A DNA stretch of 24,236 bases from Planctomycetota bacterium (GTDB lineage: Bacteria; Planctomycetota; Planctomycetia; Gemmatales; Gemmataceae): contig JACQFG010000321.1 in the NCBI GenBank assembly GCA_016200155.1, positions 1 to 24,236 of the forward strand, given 5' to 3'. Below are positions 15,833-21,999 of the stretch, in pieces. Under the pieces are notes generated by a model. It saw nothing but the letters and a program-made list of their open reading frames with translations, was not told the DNA's origin and ran no database searches. How positions within the stretch are numbered: position 1 is the first letter of the stretch; every line of letters starts with the position of its first letter. A program made the translations under genes and the position numbers.

Positions 15833-16711
15833 TTAGCGCTGTCCCTCCGTCGGCTGCACGCGGCGCATGAAGATTTGCAACAACCCGCGCTGCCCCGTCG
15901 GAACAGACCCCATCGGCTCAATGGCGGTCGGAGTCGGCGCCGCCAGGCCGAACGACGTCGGCGTCGCTCGCGGCGTACCAACCTCTTTTCCCTGCATCGA
16001 CTCCGGCAGCTTCTTCGGCTCCGGCAGCGGCACGGGACGCTCCGGCGGTTCCGGGCTCTGCACTCGACCCTGACACATCGACAGTGCATGGGTCGCCGCG
16101 TGCTTCACGCGCGGCGACGTCTCCACAGGATTGCCATCCTTGTCACTGCCGGTCACCGTCAGCATCAACGCTTCGACGGTGCCGCGCGTACAGCAGCAGC
16201 CGTTGCCCATTGCCAGGGCGGCTTCCAGGCGCACGCATTCATTGCGGTCGGTTCGCAGCGCCTTGATCAGCGCTTTCTCCGCTTCCGGAAAACGATTGCA
16301 ATCGACGGTGCCCAGAAACCGCACGTCGGCGCGGCGAGCTTTGGCTTCCATTTCATCTTGCTTGATGCGCGCCGCCGCTCCGGCGGGACTCTCGGCGGAC
16401 TTGGCGAGATCGGCAGGGTTCGGCATGTTCGCCGTCGGACAGATCGGCTTCATCCCGGTCATCGCCCGCATCGGACTCATCATGGAGCCCATGTATTGGC
16501 CGACGAACGACTTGCAAATCTTGTCCTTGCACTTCTCGCACGATCCCGGCGGCGGGCACAGAAACGTCCACAGGTTCGCCGGCTGAGCGGGCGTCGCCGG
16601 CGCCGTCGGCACTGCCGGCACGGCAGGCGGAGTCGGCACTCCTTGAGCAAGGGCGACTCCCGTAAGTCCGCTCCATACGCATACGATCCAGCAAGCCAGC
16701 TTGCAGCGCAT
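15833..16711 (-). CDS. secreted Pro- and Cys-rich protein with a HEAT-like region
   Basis: Exported protein of 292 aa, unrecognised beyond similarity in style to planctomycete secreted proteins. The signal peptide is about residues 1-22 (cleavage near VALAQG). A Pro/Ala linker (24-46) follows, then LWTFLCPPPGSCEKCKDKIC with a CxxC-type cluster, a Met-rich part (GSMMSPMRAMTGM), and about 120-215 a helical segment (FPEAEKALIKALRTDRNECVRLEAALAMGNG) that resembles a HEAT or PBS repeat. CCCTRG adds more cysteines. The Pro-rich tail holds PEPPERPVPLPEPKK. It starts at ATG 16711 behind a weak GGGGG site and a well-formed promoter, divergent from the barrel gene. Confidence 0.78.
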   Translation of the reverse strand: MRCKLACWIVCVWSGLTGVALAQGVPTPPAVPAVPTAPATPAQPANLWTFLCPPPGSCEKCKDKICKSFVGQYMGSMMSPMRAMTGMKPICPTANMPNPADLAKSAESPAGAAARIKQDEMEAKARRADVRFLGTVDCNRFPEAEKALIKALRTDRNECVRLEAALAMGNGCCCTRGTVEALMLTVTGSDKDGNPVETSPRVKHAATHALSMCQGRVQSPEPPERPVPLPEPKKLPESMQGKEVGTPRATPTSFGLAAPTPTAIEPMGSVPTGQRGLLQIFMRRVQPTEGQR

Positions 16712-16764
16712 GACAACACCCCCGTGTTTGCGTTGCGTGATTCGTCCCCGGAAAAAGAGACGCC

Positions 16765-16793
16765 CGTATAGCCTGCGATGGGCGAACCGTCAA
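16765..16793 (-). promoter_or_regulatory. sigma70-type promoter of the Cys-rich protein gene
   Basis: On the minus strand: TTGACG (16793-16788), 17 bp, TATACG (16770-16765). Transcription would start near 16758, giving a leader of about 47 nt. The -10 and the spacing are identical to those of the divergent promoter at 16819-16847. Confidence 0.6.
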
Positions 16794-16818
16794 GAGCGGT
16801 TACGCTGCGCAAGTGCAA

Positions 16819-16847
16819 TTGACAGGGCACGACAATCGGCTTATACG
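16819..16847 (+). promoter_or_regulatory. sigma70-type promoter of the outer-membrane barrel gene
   Basis: TTGACA at 16819-16824 (perfect -35), 17 bp, TATACG at 16842-16847. The leader to the ATG at 16961 would be about 107 nt. Confidence 0.65.
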
Positions 16848-16960
16848 ACCCGCTCGCGTTCTGTATTCTTGAGCGATTGCGTCTCGATCCTTCGGCTTGT
16901 GCCAGGGATCCGCGTTCTGTTTCGGGCCTGGCTCCGAAATGGAAAGGGGAGGCGAGGACG

Positions 16961-18571
16961 ATGGGTTTCGTCGGTGCTGCCATTGCCGAGCGATTGCGGA
17001 CTCGCTTGCCGAGTTTGCTGATCGTTGGCGCGATCGTCGTCACGATCGCGGCAGCCGGACTGTCGCGGCATGTCTTCGCCCAGGAGAAATCGCCGCCGCG
17101 AATCGTTCTGGGGCAGCCAAGCGAGCCCGCGAACGCCAGCAAAATGAATGACGCGCCGAACATCGAGCTTCCGAGCGCCCGATTCGGTGAAATCGAGCGG
17201 TCCCCGAAGTCGCCGCTTGGCCTCAAGGGACCGGTGGCGACGTCATCGGGAGTAGAGAAGAGGCCGGCGCCGGTCTCGCCGAATGAGTCGATCGGCATCG
17301 TGACGTACGAGCCGGTCACCTTGACGTTCCCGCCGCCTTCGCCGCTGCCGCTGCTGCCGACGCCGCAGTCTCTCGGATTCCCGCCGACCCCGCCGGAGTT
17401 CGTCGGTTCGCACGAGGTGACCACGAAGCTGCTGCCGGCCGTGTCGGATAGGCCGCCGCAGCCAAGTTGGCCTGAGATTGTCCCCGCTGCCGTCCGGCCC
17501 GAGACGTCAAGCGGCGTGGACGTGGTGGTGCCGGCATCGGCGCAGTCCTGTCCGCACTGCGGTCGGCATGGCGCATTGCCTCCGGGCGATCCGCTGGCGC
17601 CGGGCCGATGCGTCGGCTGCGGCCACGGCGATTGCGTGCCGGGCCGACGGCCTTGCCATCCGTGCGAGTCGAAGACCGTGCTGGGCGCCTTCTTCTGCGA
17701 TCTCTACGAGTGCCTGTGCTGTCCCGATCCGTGCTATGAGCCCAAATGGATTCCACTCGCCGATGCCGCCTTCTTCGCCGACGGCGTGCGGCCGGTCTCG
17801 CAAACGCGGTTCACCTGGGACTCGGCTCACAACTTCCAGTTTCCCGATCGATCCGAGTTCTTCTGGCCACGCGCCGACGGCGGCGGCAAGGGACCCAAGC
17901 CGATCGCTCCCTTCAAGGGTGAAAAAGGCCTCAAATACAATCAGCTCACCATGTACACGGAAACAGCAATCGGCGGGTTCTCAACCTTCACGTCGATTCC
18001 GTATCTCGCCATGGACCCGATTCTCGCCAGCCACGCTGCCGGTTTCGGCGACATGACCGTCGGCACGAAATCGCTGCTCTTCGACTGCGAGCTGCTGCAG
18101 ATCAGCTTTCAGTTCCGCACGTACATCCCGATCGGCAACTTCTTCAAGGGCCTCGGCACCGGCCATACCACACTGGAGCCGTCGCTGCTTTATGCGCTGA
18201 AGCTGTCGCAAGACACCTACTTGCAAGGCCAACTCTCCGAGTGGATCCCGCTCGGCGGCGACCCCGGCTACTCGGGCAGCGTCTTCTATTCGCACACCAG
18301 CCTCAATCACGTGCTTTGCCGCATCACGCCGGACGTGCCGATCATCGCGACCTTTGAAGTCAACACCTGGTCGTTCCAGGATGGCGCGTACACCGATCCG
18401 ACGCTCGGCGCCTTCCAGAAATCGAGCGGCGAAACCTACGTCTCGCTCGGACCCGGCTTGCGGCTCTTCGTTTGCGATCGCGTCGATTTCGGCGTCGGCT
18501 CGGCGTTCGCGGTGACACGCCATCACTTCGCGCAGACCGTGGTGAGTTCGGTGTTCCGCGTCCGATTCTGA
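16961..18571 (+). CDS. probable outer-membrane beta-barrel protein with Cys-rich linker
   Basis: Protein of 536 aa. Start ATG 16961 (MGFVGAAIAERL) follows GGGGAGG at 16947-16952-type sequence. An N-terminal hydrophobic signal/anchor (about 20-42, LLIVGAIVVTIAAAGLSRHV) ends near VFAQE. A Pro-rich region (40-185) leads to a Cys cluster (about 190-255: CPHCGRHG, RCVGCGHGDC, CHPCES, ECLCCPDPC), then about 300 residues of alternating strands rich in aromatic residues (YNQLTMYTETAIGG, FQFRTYIPIGN). The last residues, VVSSVFRVRF, end in Phe, the usual outer-membrane barrel signal. No precise family is recognised. Cys clusters in both this and the divergent exported gene suggest disulphide or metal links in the envelope. 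Confidence 0.78.
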   Translation: MGFVGAAIAERLRTRLPSLLIVGAIVVTIAAAGLSRHVFAQEKSPPRIVLGQPSEPANASKMNDAPNIELPSARFGEIERSPKSPLGLKGPVATSSGVEKRPAPVSPNESIGIVTYEPVTLTFPPPSPLPLLPTPQSLGFPPTPPEFVGSHEVTTKLLPAVSDRPPQPSWPEIVPAAVRPETSSGVDVVVPASAQSCPHCGRHGALPPGDPLAPGRCVGCGHGDCVPGRRPCHPCESKTVLGAFFCDLYECLCCPDPCYEPKWIPLADAAFFADGVRPVSQTRFTWDSAHNFQFPDRSEFFWPRADGGGKGPKPIAPFKGEKGLKYNQLTMYTETAIGGFSTFTSIPYLAMDPILASHAAGFGDMTVGTKSLLFDCELLQISFQFRTYIPIGNFFKGLGTGHTTLEPSLLYALKLSQDTYLQGQLSEWIPLGGDPGYSGSVFYSHTSLNHVLCRITPDVPIIATFEVNTWSFQDGAYTDPTLGAFQKSSGETYVSLGPGLRLFVCDRVDFGVGSAFAVTRHHFAQTVVSSVFRVRF

Positions 18572-18573
18572 TT

Positions 18574-18629
18574 GCCGCTTGCGGCTTTGCGTCCGCGTGG
18601 CGCCGCGCGAACGCTAAGCCGCAAGCGGC
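18574..18629. repeat. 56-bp palindrome, GCCGCTTGCGGCTT family, between convergent genes
   Basis: Two contiguous 28-bp arms with three mismatches. It starts 2 bp after the barrel gene stop and ends 4 bp before the stop of the MinD/ParA gene, as expected of a shared terminator. Confidence 0.92.
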
Positions 18630-18633
18630 GAAG

Positions 18634-19398
18634 TCATCCCGCGGCGGCGACGATCTGGGCCGCGACGCGATGCACTTCCTTCGTGAAGCGATGCTCCGGA
18701 TAGCGCAGCACGAACAGGCCGCTGCTGCCGAGCAGCATCATCTCCTCGGTCAACGGAAAGATGCCCGCGACCGGCGCCTGATAGGTGTTTTCGACCAGCT
18801 TCTTCATGGCGACGAAGTCCATCGACGGCAGCGCCTTGTTGACGATCAGCAGCATCTGCGCCACTTTCAGCTTGCGGGCGACCTCGACGGTGACGGCGCT
18901 GCCCTGGAAGTCCTGCTGGTCGGGGCGCAGGATCAGCACGAACACATCGGAGATCGCGATCGACAACAGCGTTTCCTCGTTGAGGCCGGGGTGCGTGTCG
19001 ATGAACAGGTAGTCGAGCTTGAAGTGCTCGCCGAGGTCTTGCAGGCCGTCGTTGAGGCGGTTGACGTCATAGCCTTCGCGCAGAATCTTGGCGATCTCGC
19101 CGGCGTTCATGCTGGACGGGATCAAGTAGATGGCGCCGCCGCGGGCGTTGATTTCCGGGATCGGGAGGTGATGTGCGGTATCGTCGATGGCGCAGCGGTT
19201 CCACAGATAGTCGTTGAGCGAGCGCGTAATCTTGCCGGCGTCGAGCTGAAAGAGGATGTGGATGCCGGGGGACTGAATGTCGGTGTCGATGATGCCGATG
19301 CGTTTGCCGGTCATGGCGATGGCGCAGGCGAGGTTGGCCGTCAAATTCGATTTGCCGGTCCCACCGCGATAGGAGTGCAGAGAAACAATCCGCGTCAT
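18634..19398 (-). CDS. MinD/ParA-family ATPase with altered signature lysine
   Basis: Protein of 254 aa of the SIMIBI deviant-Walker-A ATPases, which form ATP-bound sandwich dimers to position cargo at the membrane or nucleoid. The P-loop is YRGGTGKSN at residues 10-18: Lys16 is the nucleotide lysine, but the 'signature' lysine that normally opens this motif is Arg11. Other motifs are GIIDTDIQSPGIH (Walker A'), YLFIDTHPGLNEETL (Walker B) and LILRPDQQDFQGSAV. No DNA-binding N-terminus or C-terminal amphipathic membrane helix is obvious. Its ATG overlaps the TGA of the HisKA-receiver gene (ATGA), and it is the last gene of the operon. The link to signalling suggests control of localisation rather than plasmid or chromosome partition; no parB lies nearby. 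Confidence 0.88.
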   Translation of the reverse strand: MTRIVSLHSYRGGTGKSNLTANLACAIAMTGKRIGIIDTDIQSPGIHILFQLDAGKITRSLNDYLWNRCAIDDTAHHLPIPEINARGGAIYLIPSSMNAGEIAKILREGYDVNRLNDGLQDLGEHFKLDYLFIDTHPGLNEETLLSIAISDVFVLILRPDQQDFQGSAVTVEVARKLKVAQMLLIVNKALPSMDFVAMKKLVENTYQAPVAGIFPLTEEMMLLGSSGLFVLRYPEHRFTKEVHRVAAQIVAAAG

Positions 19399-20678
19399 GG
19401 TGCGTCGCTCATGGGTGGTGCGGCACGTCGGCGCCGTTCCTTGGCTTCTTGCGCCTTGCGGGCGGCGCGTTCTATGGCAAGAAAATACTCCGACTCCGTG
19501 ACCTCGGCAACCGATTGTTTCTTGCGGGACTCGTCGATCTCGATCTTGAGCTGCTGCACCTGCATCTGCAACCGCTCTTCACGCGCCTGCACTTCTTGCC
19601 CCATGCGTTGAAACACGCGCGCCAGCCGGCCCAATTCGTCGCCGCGCTGCGCCACTTCTTGCAAGCTGCTTGCATCGAACTTGCCCGCTTCGACGGCGCC
19701 CGCGGCCGTGGTCACTGCCGTCACCTGACGCAGGTAGTCCAGCTCCTGATCGCGCAGGCGTTTCTTCTCCAGACACGCGCCGACGCGAGCCCGCAGCAGC
19801 ACCGGATCGAACGGCTTGGGCAGATAATCCTCCGCCCCCATCTCGATGCAGCGCACCACACTCTCGATCTCGTCCAGCGACGAAATCATGATGATCGGCA
19901 GATCGCGCCCGCTCGCCGTCGCCTTCACTTGCCGCAACACCTCGAATCCGTCGACCTCCGGCATCAGGATGTCGAGCAGCACCAGGTCGAGCCCGCCCTG
20001 ACCGATTCGATCGAGCCCTTCGCGGCCATTCGCTGCCTGGCTGACGGTGTAGCCCTCGCCCTCCAGGCGGCGCTGCAACATGGTGCGGTTGTTCTCGACG
20101 TCATCGACGACCAGGATGCGGCCGGACCCCGCCGTCGGAGAGGTTGAGTCAGGTTTTGTGGCGTACGACTCTGATCGTGCGGGTTCGCCAACGGGTTCAA
20201 CGACACGATCGGAGTCGGGTTTCGTGGCGTACGATTCCGATCGTGGGGGTTCGACGACACGATCGGAGTCGTGTCCCACGAGCCGACTGCCTGCGAAAGC
20301 TCGTAACTGATGGATCGCCCCGAGAATCTTGTGCAAATCGGCGGCGTCCTGTTCTCGGCCAAGTTGCTGAGTTTGTTCCAGTATCGCCTTCGTCCTGTCA
20401 AGCAAGGTCTGCGAGAGACCGCCGATCTGATCGGCCAGCGCCTGGCAATCGATCAACGTGACATCGGTCCGGCCCGGCGCGAGATGCCTGCCGATCGCGT
20501 CCAGCAGCGCCTTGCCGAGCCCATGGATTTCTTCCAGGCCCGGAGCCAACGCCTCGACGCCGTCGTCCTGCACCGCTTCGAGAATCATCTCGCTGAAGCC
20601 GAGGATGTGATTCACGAACGTGCGCAAGTCGTGGCGGACGTGGGAGACCAAATCCGGTGGCAGAGGTGCGTCGTTCAT
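19395..20678 (-). CDS. HisKA-like/receiver protein without ATPase domain
   Basis: Protein of 427 aa. Residues 10-65 resemble a histidine-kinase dimerisation helix pair, with His16 in VRHDLRTFVNHILGFSEMI, but no catalytic HATPase domain (N, G1, G2 boxes) is present. A Gln/Leu helix (90-130) and a repeat-derived linker (about 136-178) precede a complete receiver domain (186-305) with Asp192/193, phospho-Asp236 (LVLLDILMPE) and KPF lysine. The last 100 residues form a charged coiled coil (ERLQMQVQQLKIEIDESRKK). It could act as a phosphate relay or scaffold fed by another kinase. It starts by ATGA overlap with the upstream regulator and ends by ATGA overlap with the ATPase. The linker repeat looks like a captured palindromic element. 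Confidence 0.87.
   Translation of the reverse strand: MNDAPLPPDLVSHVRHDLRTFVNHILGFSEMILEAVQDDGVEALAPGLEEIHGLGKALLDAIGRHLAPGRTDVTLIDCQALADQIGGLSQTLLDRTKAILEQTQQLGREQDAADLHKILGAIHQLRAFAGSRLVGHDSDRVVEPPRSESYATKPDSDRVVEPVGEPARSESYATKPDSTSPTAGSGRILVVDDVENNRTMLQRRLEGEGYTVSQAANGREGLDRIGQGGLDLVLLDILMPEVDGFEVLRQVKATASGRDLPIIMISSLDEIESVVRCIEMGAEDYLPKPFDPVLLRARVGACLEKKRLRDQELDYLRQVTAVTTAAGAVEAGKFDASSLQEVAQRGDELGRLARVFQRMGQEVQAREERLQMQVQQLKIEIDESRKKQSVAEVTESEYFLAIERAARKAQEAKERRRRAAPPMSDAP
20146..20282. repeat. in-frame tandem/inverted repeat inside the HisKA-receiver gene
   Basis: Two direct units, 20146-20211 (66 bp) and 20212-20265 (54 bp), differ mainly by a 12-bp in-frame segment. A closing piece, 20266-20282, is inverted relative to the start. 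It encodes SESYATKPDSDRVVEP-type text twice. CACGATCGGAGTCGTG-like sequence gives it palindromic character. Confidence 0.85.
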
Positions 20679-21052
20679 GGAGCGGTGTTCTTCTTGAGCA
20701 GCGTGTCGATCTTTTCGAGCAAGCGCGGCAAATCGATCGGCTTGGTGTCGTAATCGTCGCAGCCGGCCGCCAGGGCCTTGTCGCGGTCCTCGCCCAGGGC
20801 ATGCGCGGTCAGAGCGATCACGGGAATCTTGGCGGTCGGTTCGTCCGCCTTGATGCGGCGCGTCGCTTCCAGGCCGTCGAACACGGGCAGACTGATGTCC
20901 ATGAGAATGATGTCGGGCTTTTGGGCAGTTGCCATGGCGACGCCTTCCGCCCCATCGACGGCGATCGCCACCTCGAACCCCTTGCGGATGAGCCGGCGCG
21001 ACAGCATGTCGCGGTTCATTTCGTTATCTTCAACGAGAAGCACCTTGGGCAT
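20675..21052 (-). CDS. CheY-like single-domain response regulator
   Basis: Stand-alone receiver of 125 aa. Start ATG 21052 (MPKVLLVEDNEMNR) has AAAGGAG about 7 bp upstream. The acidic residues are Glu8/Asp9, the phospho-acceptor is Asp52 in IILMDISLP, the switch threonine lies in VIALTAHA, and the conserved lysine in YDTKPID. There is no output domain, so it must act by contact with another protein, plausibly the HisKA-receiver protein whose gene overlaps its stop (ATGA). First confident gene of the three-gene operon. Confidence 0.93.
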   Translation of the reverse strand: MPKVLLVEDNEMNRDMLSRRLIRKGFEVAIAVDGAEGVAMATAQKPDIILMDISLPVFDGLEATRRIKADEPTAKIPVIALTAHALGEDRDKALAAGCDDYDTKPIDLPRLLEKIDTLLKKNTAP

Positions 21053-21119
21053 CGCCAAACTCCTTTCCATCGAGTGTTATTGTAGCATTGACGTTGATCT
21101 TGTGAGCGATTTTCGCCAT
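21030..21119 (-). CDS. possible 29-residue small ORF overlapping the regulator start
   Basis: ATG 21119 follows AAGGAT by 6 bp and encodes MAKIAHKINVNATITLDGKE plus nine more residues. It ends 23 bp inside the regulator gene, in another frame, so it could be a leader that couples translation. It contains the regulator's likely -10 element. No family is recognised; it may also be a remnant of a longer gene or chance. Confidence 0.33.
   Translation of the reverse strand: MAKIAHKINVNATITLDGKEFGDAQGASR
21079..21106 (-). promoter_or_regulatory. possible promoter of the regulator/ATPase operon
   Basis: On the minus strand: CTCACA (21106-21101, 4 of 6), 16 bp, TACAAT (21084-21079, 5 of 6). Transcription would start near 21072, 20 nt before the regulator ATG. 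If used, it would bypass the small ORF's start. Confidence 0.35.
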
Positions 21120-21133
21120 ATTGTTATCCTTGT

Positions 21134-21157
21134 GCCGCTTGCGGCTTAGCGTTCGCG
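21134..21157. repeat. solo arm of the GCCGCTTGCGGCTTAGCG palindrome
   Basis: One 24-bp arm, matching the left arm at 21929-21952 with one difference and with no partner. It lies between the divergent regulator and TssL-like genes, 18 bp before the latter's ATG. Confidence 0.7.
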
Positions 21158-21174
21158 CAAACACAGGGCCACGC

Positions 21175-21924
21175 ATGCAAGATGACCTGACTGACCTGGT
21201 GCATTCCATCCTGCAGCACGGCATTCAGCTCAAGAAACGCCTGATGCGCGGCGAACCGCTCGTCCTCGAAAATGAACAGGCGATCTTGAAACGAATGCTG
21301 CTGACCGAGGCCGACGCGCAGCGCTGGTCCGATTATGGCGGCGAGCCGTTCGCGGCCCAGGCGGCGCCGGCGTCACGCTTCCTCGGCATTCGCTATGCGC
21401 TCGTCTGCTGGCTCGACGAGATCTTCCTCGTCGATTCTCCCTGGGACTCGCGCTGGAACGAAAGCAAGCTCGAACTCGGACTCTATGGCTCCAACGATCG
21501 CGCCTGGCGCTTCTGGGATCAGGCTCGCCTCGCGGAAGCCCGGCCGACATCCGACGCCCTCTCCGCGTTCTTCCTGTGCGTCATGCTCGGCTTTCGCGGC
21601 GACCTGGGCGAGCACCCCGATCAACTTCAGGCCTGGGTCGAGAGTTCCCGCCGCCGTTTGACGCGCAGCGACGGGCCGCAATGGGTTCGTCCGCCGGAGA
21701 TCACGCCGGTCACGAACGTTCCGCCCCTACGTGGCCGCGAGTCGCTGCGGCGCATGATCTTCTCTGGCGGGGTATTGCTGCTGATCCTGTTCCCGCTGCT
21801 GGCATTCTTCCTGGTGTTCCTGTTCGTGCAGCCGCGCGATGTGCCGTTCCGAGCCGGCAAATCGCCGAGCCAGCAGACGCCGGCGAAAACCGACAGCAAC
21901 GCGTTTCCCGGTGAGACACCCTGA
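21175..21924 (+). CDS. DotU/TssL-like inner-membrane protein
   Basis: Protein of 249 aa resembling DotU/IcmH/TssL of type IV and type VI secretion, the small partner of TssM in the inner-membrane complex. ATG 21175 (MQDDLTDLVHSIL) is preceded only by a weak AGGG; an ATG at 21121 lies upstream of the repeat arm. The N-terminal helical domain (1-165) holds the family pattern FLGIRYALVCWLDEIFL, a tryptophan-rich WDSRWNESKLELGLYG, ARLAEARPTSDALSAFFLC and LGFRGDL. A single membrane helix lies near 200-220 (GGVLLLILFPLLAFFLVFLF), with a short outside tail, typical of this family. No peptidoglycan-binding domain is attached. It is followed by the TssM-like gene, separated by a palindrome. Confidence 0.8.
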   Translation: MQDDLTDLVHSILQHGIQLKKRLMRGEPLVLENEQAILKRMLLTEADAQRWSDYGGEPFAAQAAPASRFLGIRYALVCWLDEIFLVDSPWDSRWNESKLELGLYGSNDRAWRFWDQARLAEARPTSDALSAFFLCVMLGFRGDLGEHPDQLQAWVESSRRRLTRSDGPQWVRPPEITPVTNVPPLRGRESLRRMIFSGGVLLLILFPLLAFFLVFLFVQPRDVPFRAGKSPSQQTPAKTDSNAFPGETP

Positions 21925-21928
21925 TTCA

Positions 21929-21984
21929 GCCGCTTGCGGCTTAGCGCTCGCATGGCGCCATGCGAGCGCTACGCCGCAAGCGGC
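21929..21984. repeat. 56-bp palindrome within the tssL-tssM-like operon
   Basis: Two contiguous 28-bp arms with one mismatch. It lies 4 bp after the stop of the TssL-like gene and 15 bp before the start of its partner, so it could attenuate transcription or stabilise the upstream message end. Confidence 0.93.
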
Positions 21985-21999
21985 AGAATGGAACCTTCC

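Noticed and set aside
18634..19398. Chromosome-partition parA
   Set aside because: No parB or parS-like repeats nearby, an altered signature lysine, and operon coupling to signalling genes.
18472..19611. 379-codon plus-strand frame across the MinD/ParA gene
   Set aside because: Spans a palindrome and the end of the barrel gene, with no motifs; the ATPase on the minus strand is certain.
21934..21999. Upstream start for the TssM-like gene within the palindrome
   Set aside because: The extra residues are encoded by the repeat arm and have no ribosome site; ATG 22000 (or 21988) is better.
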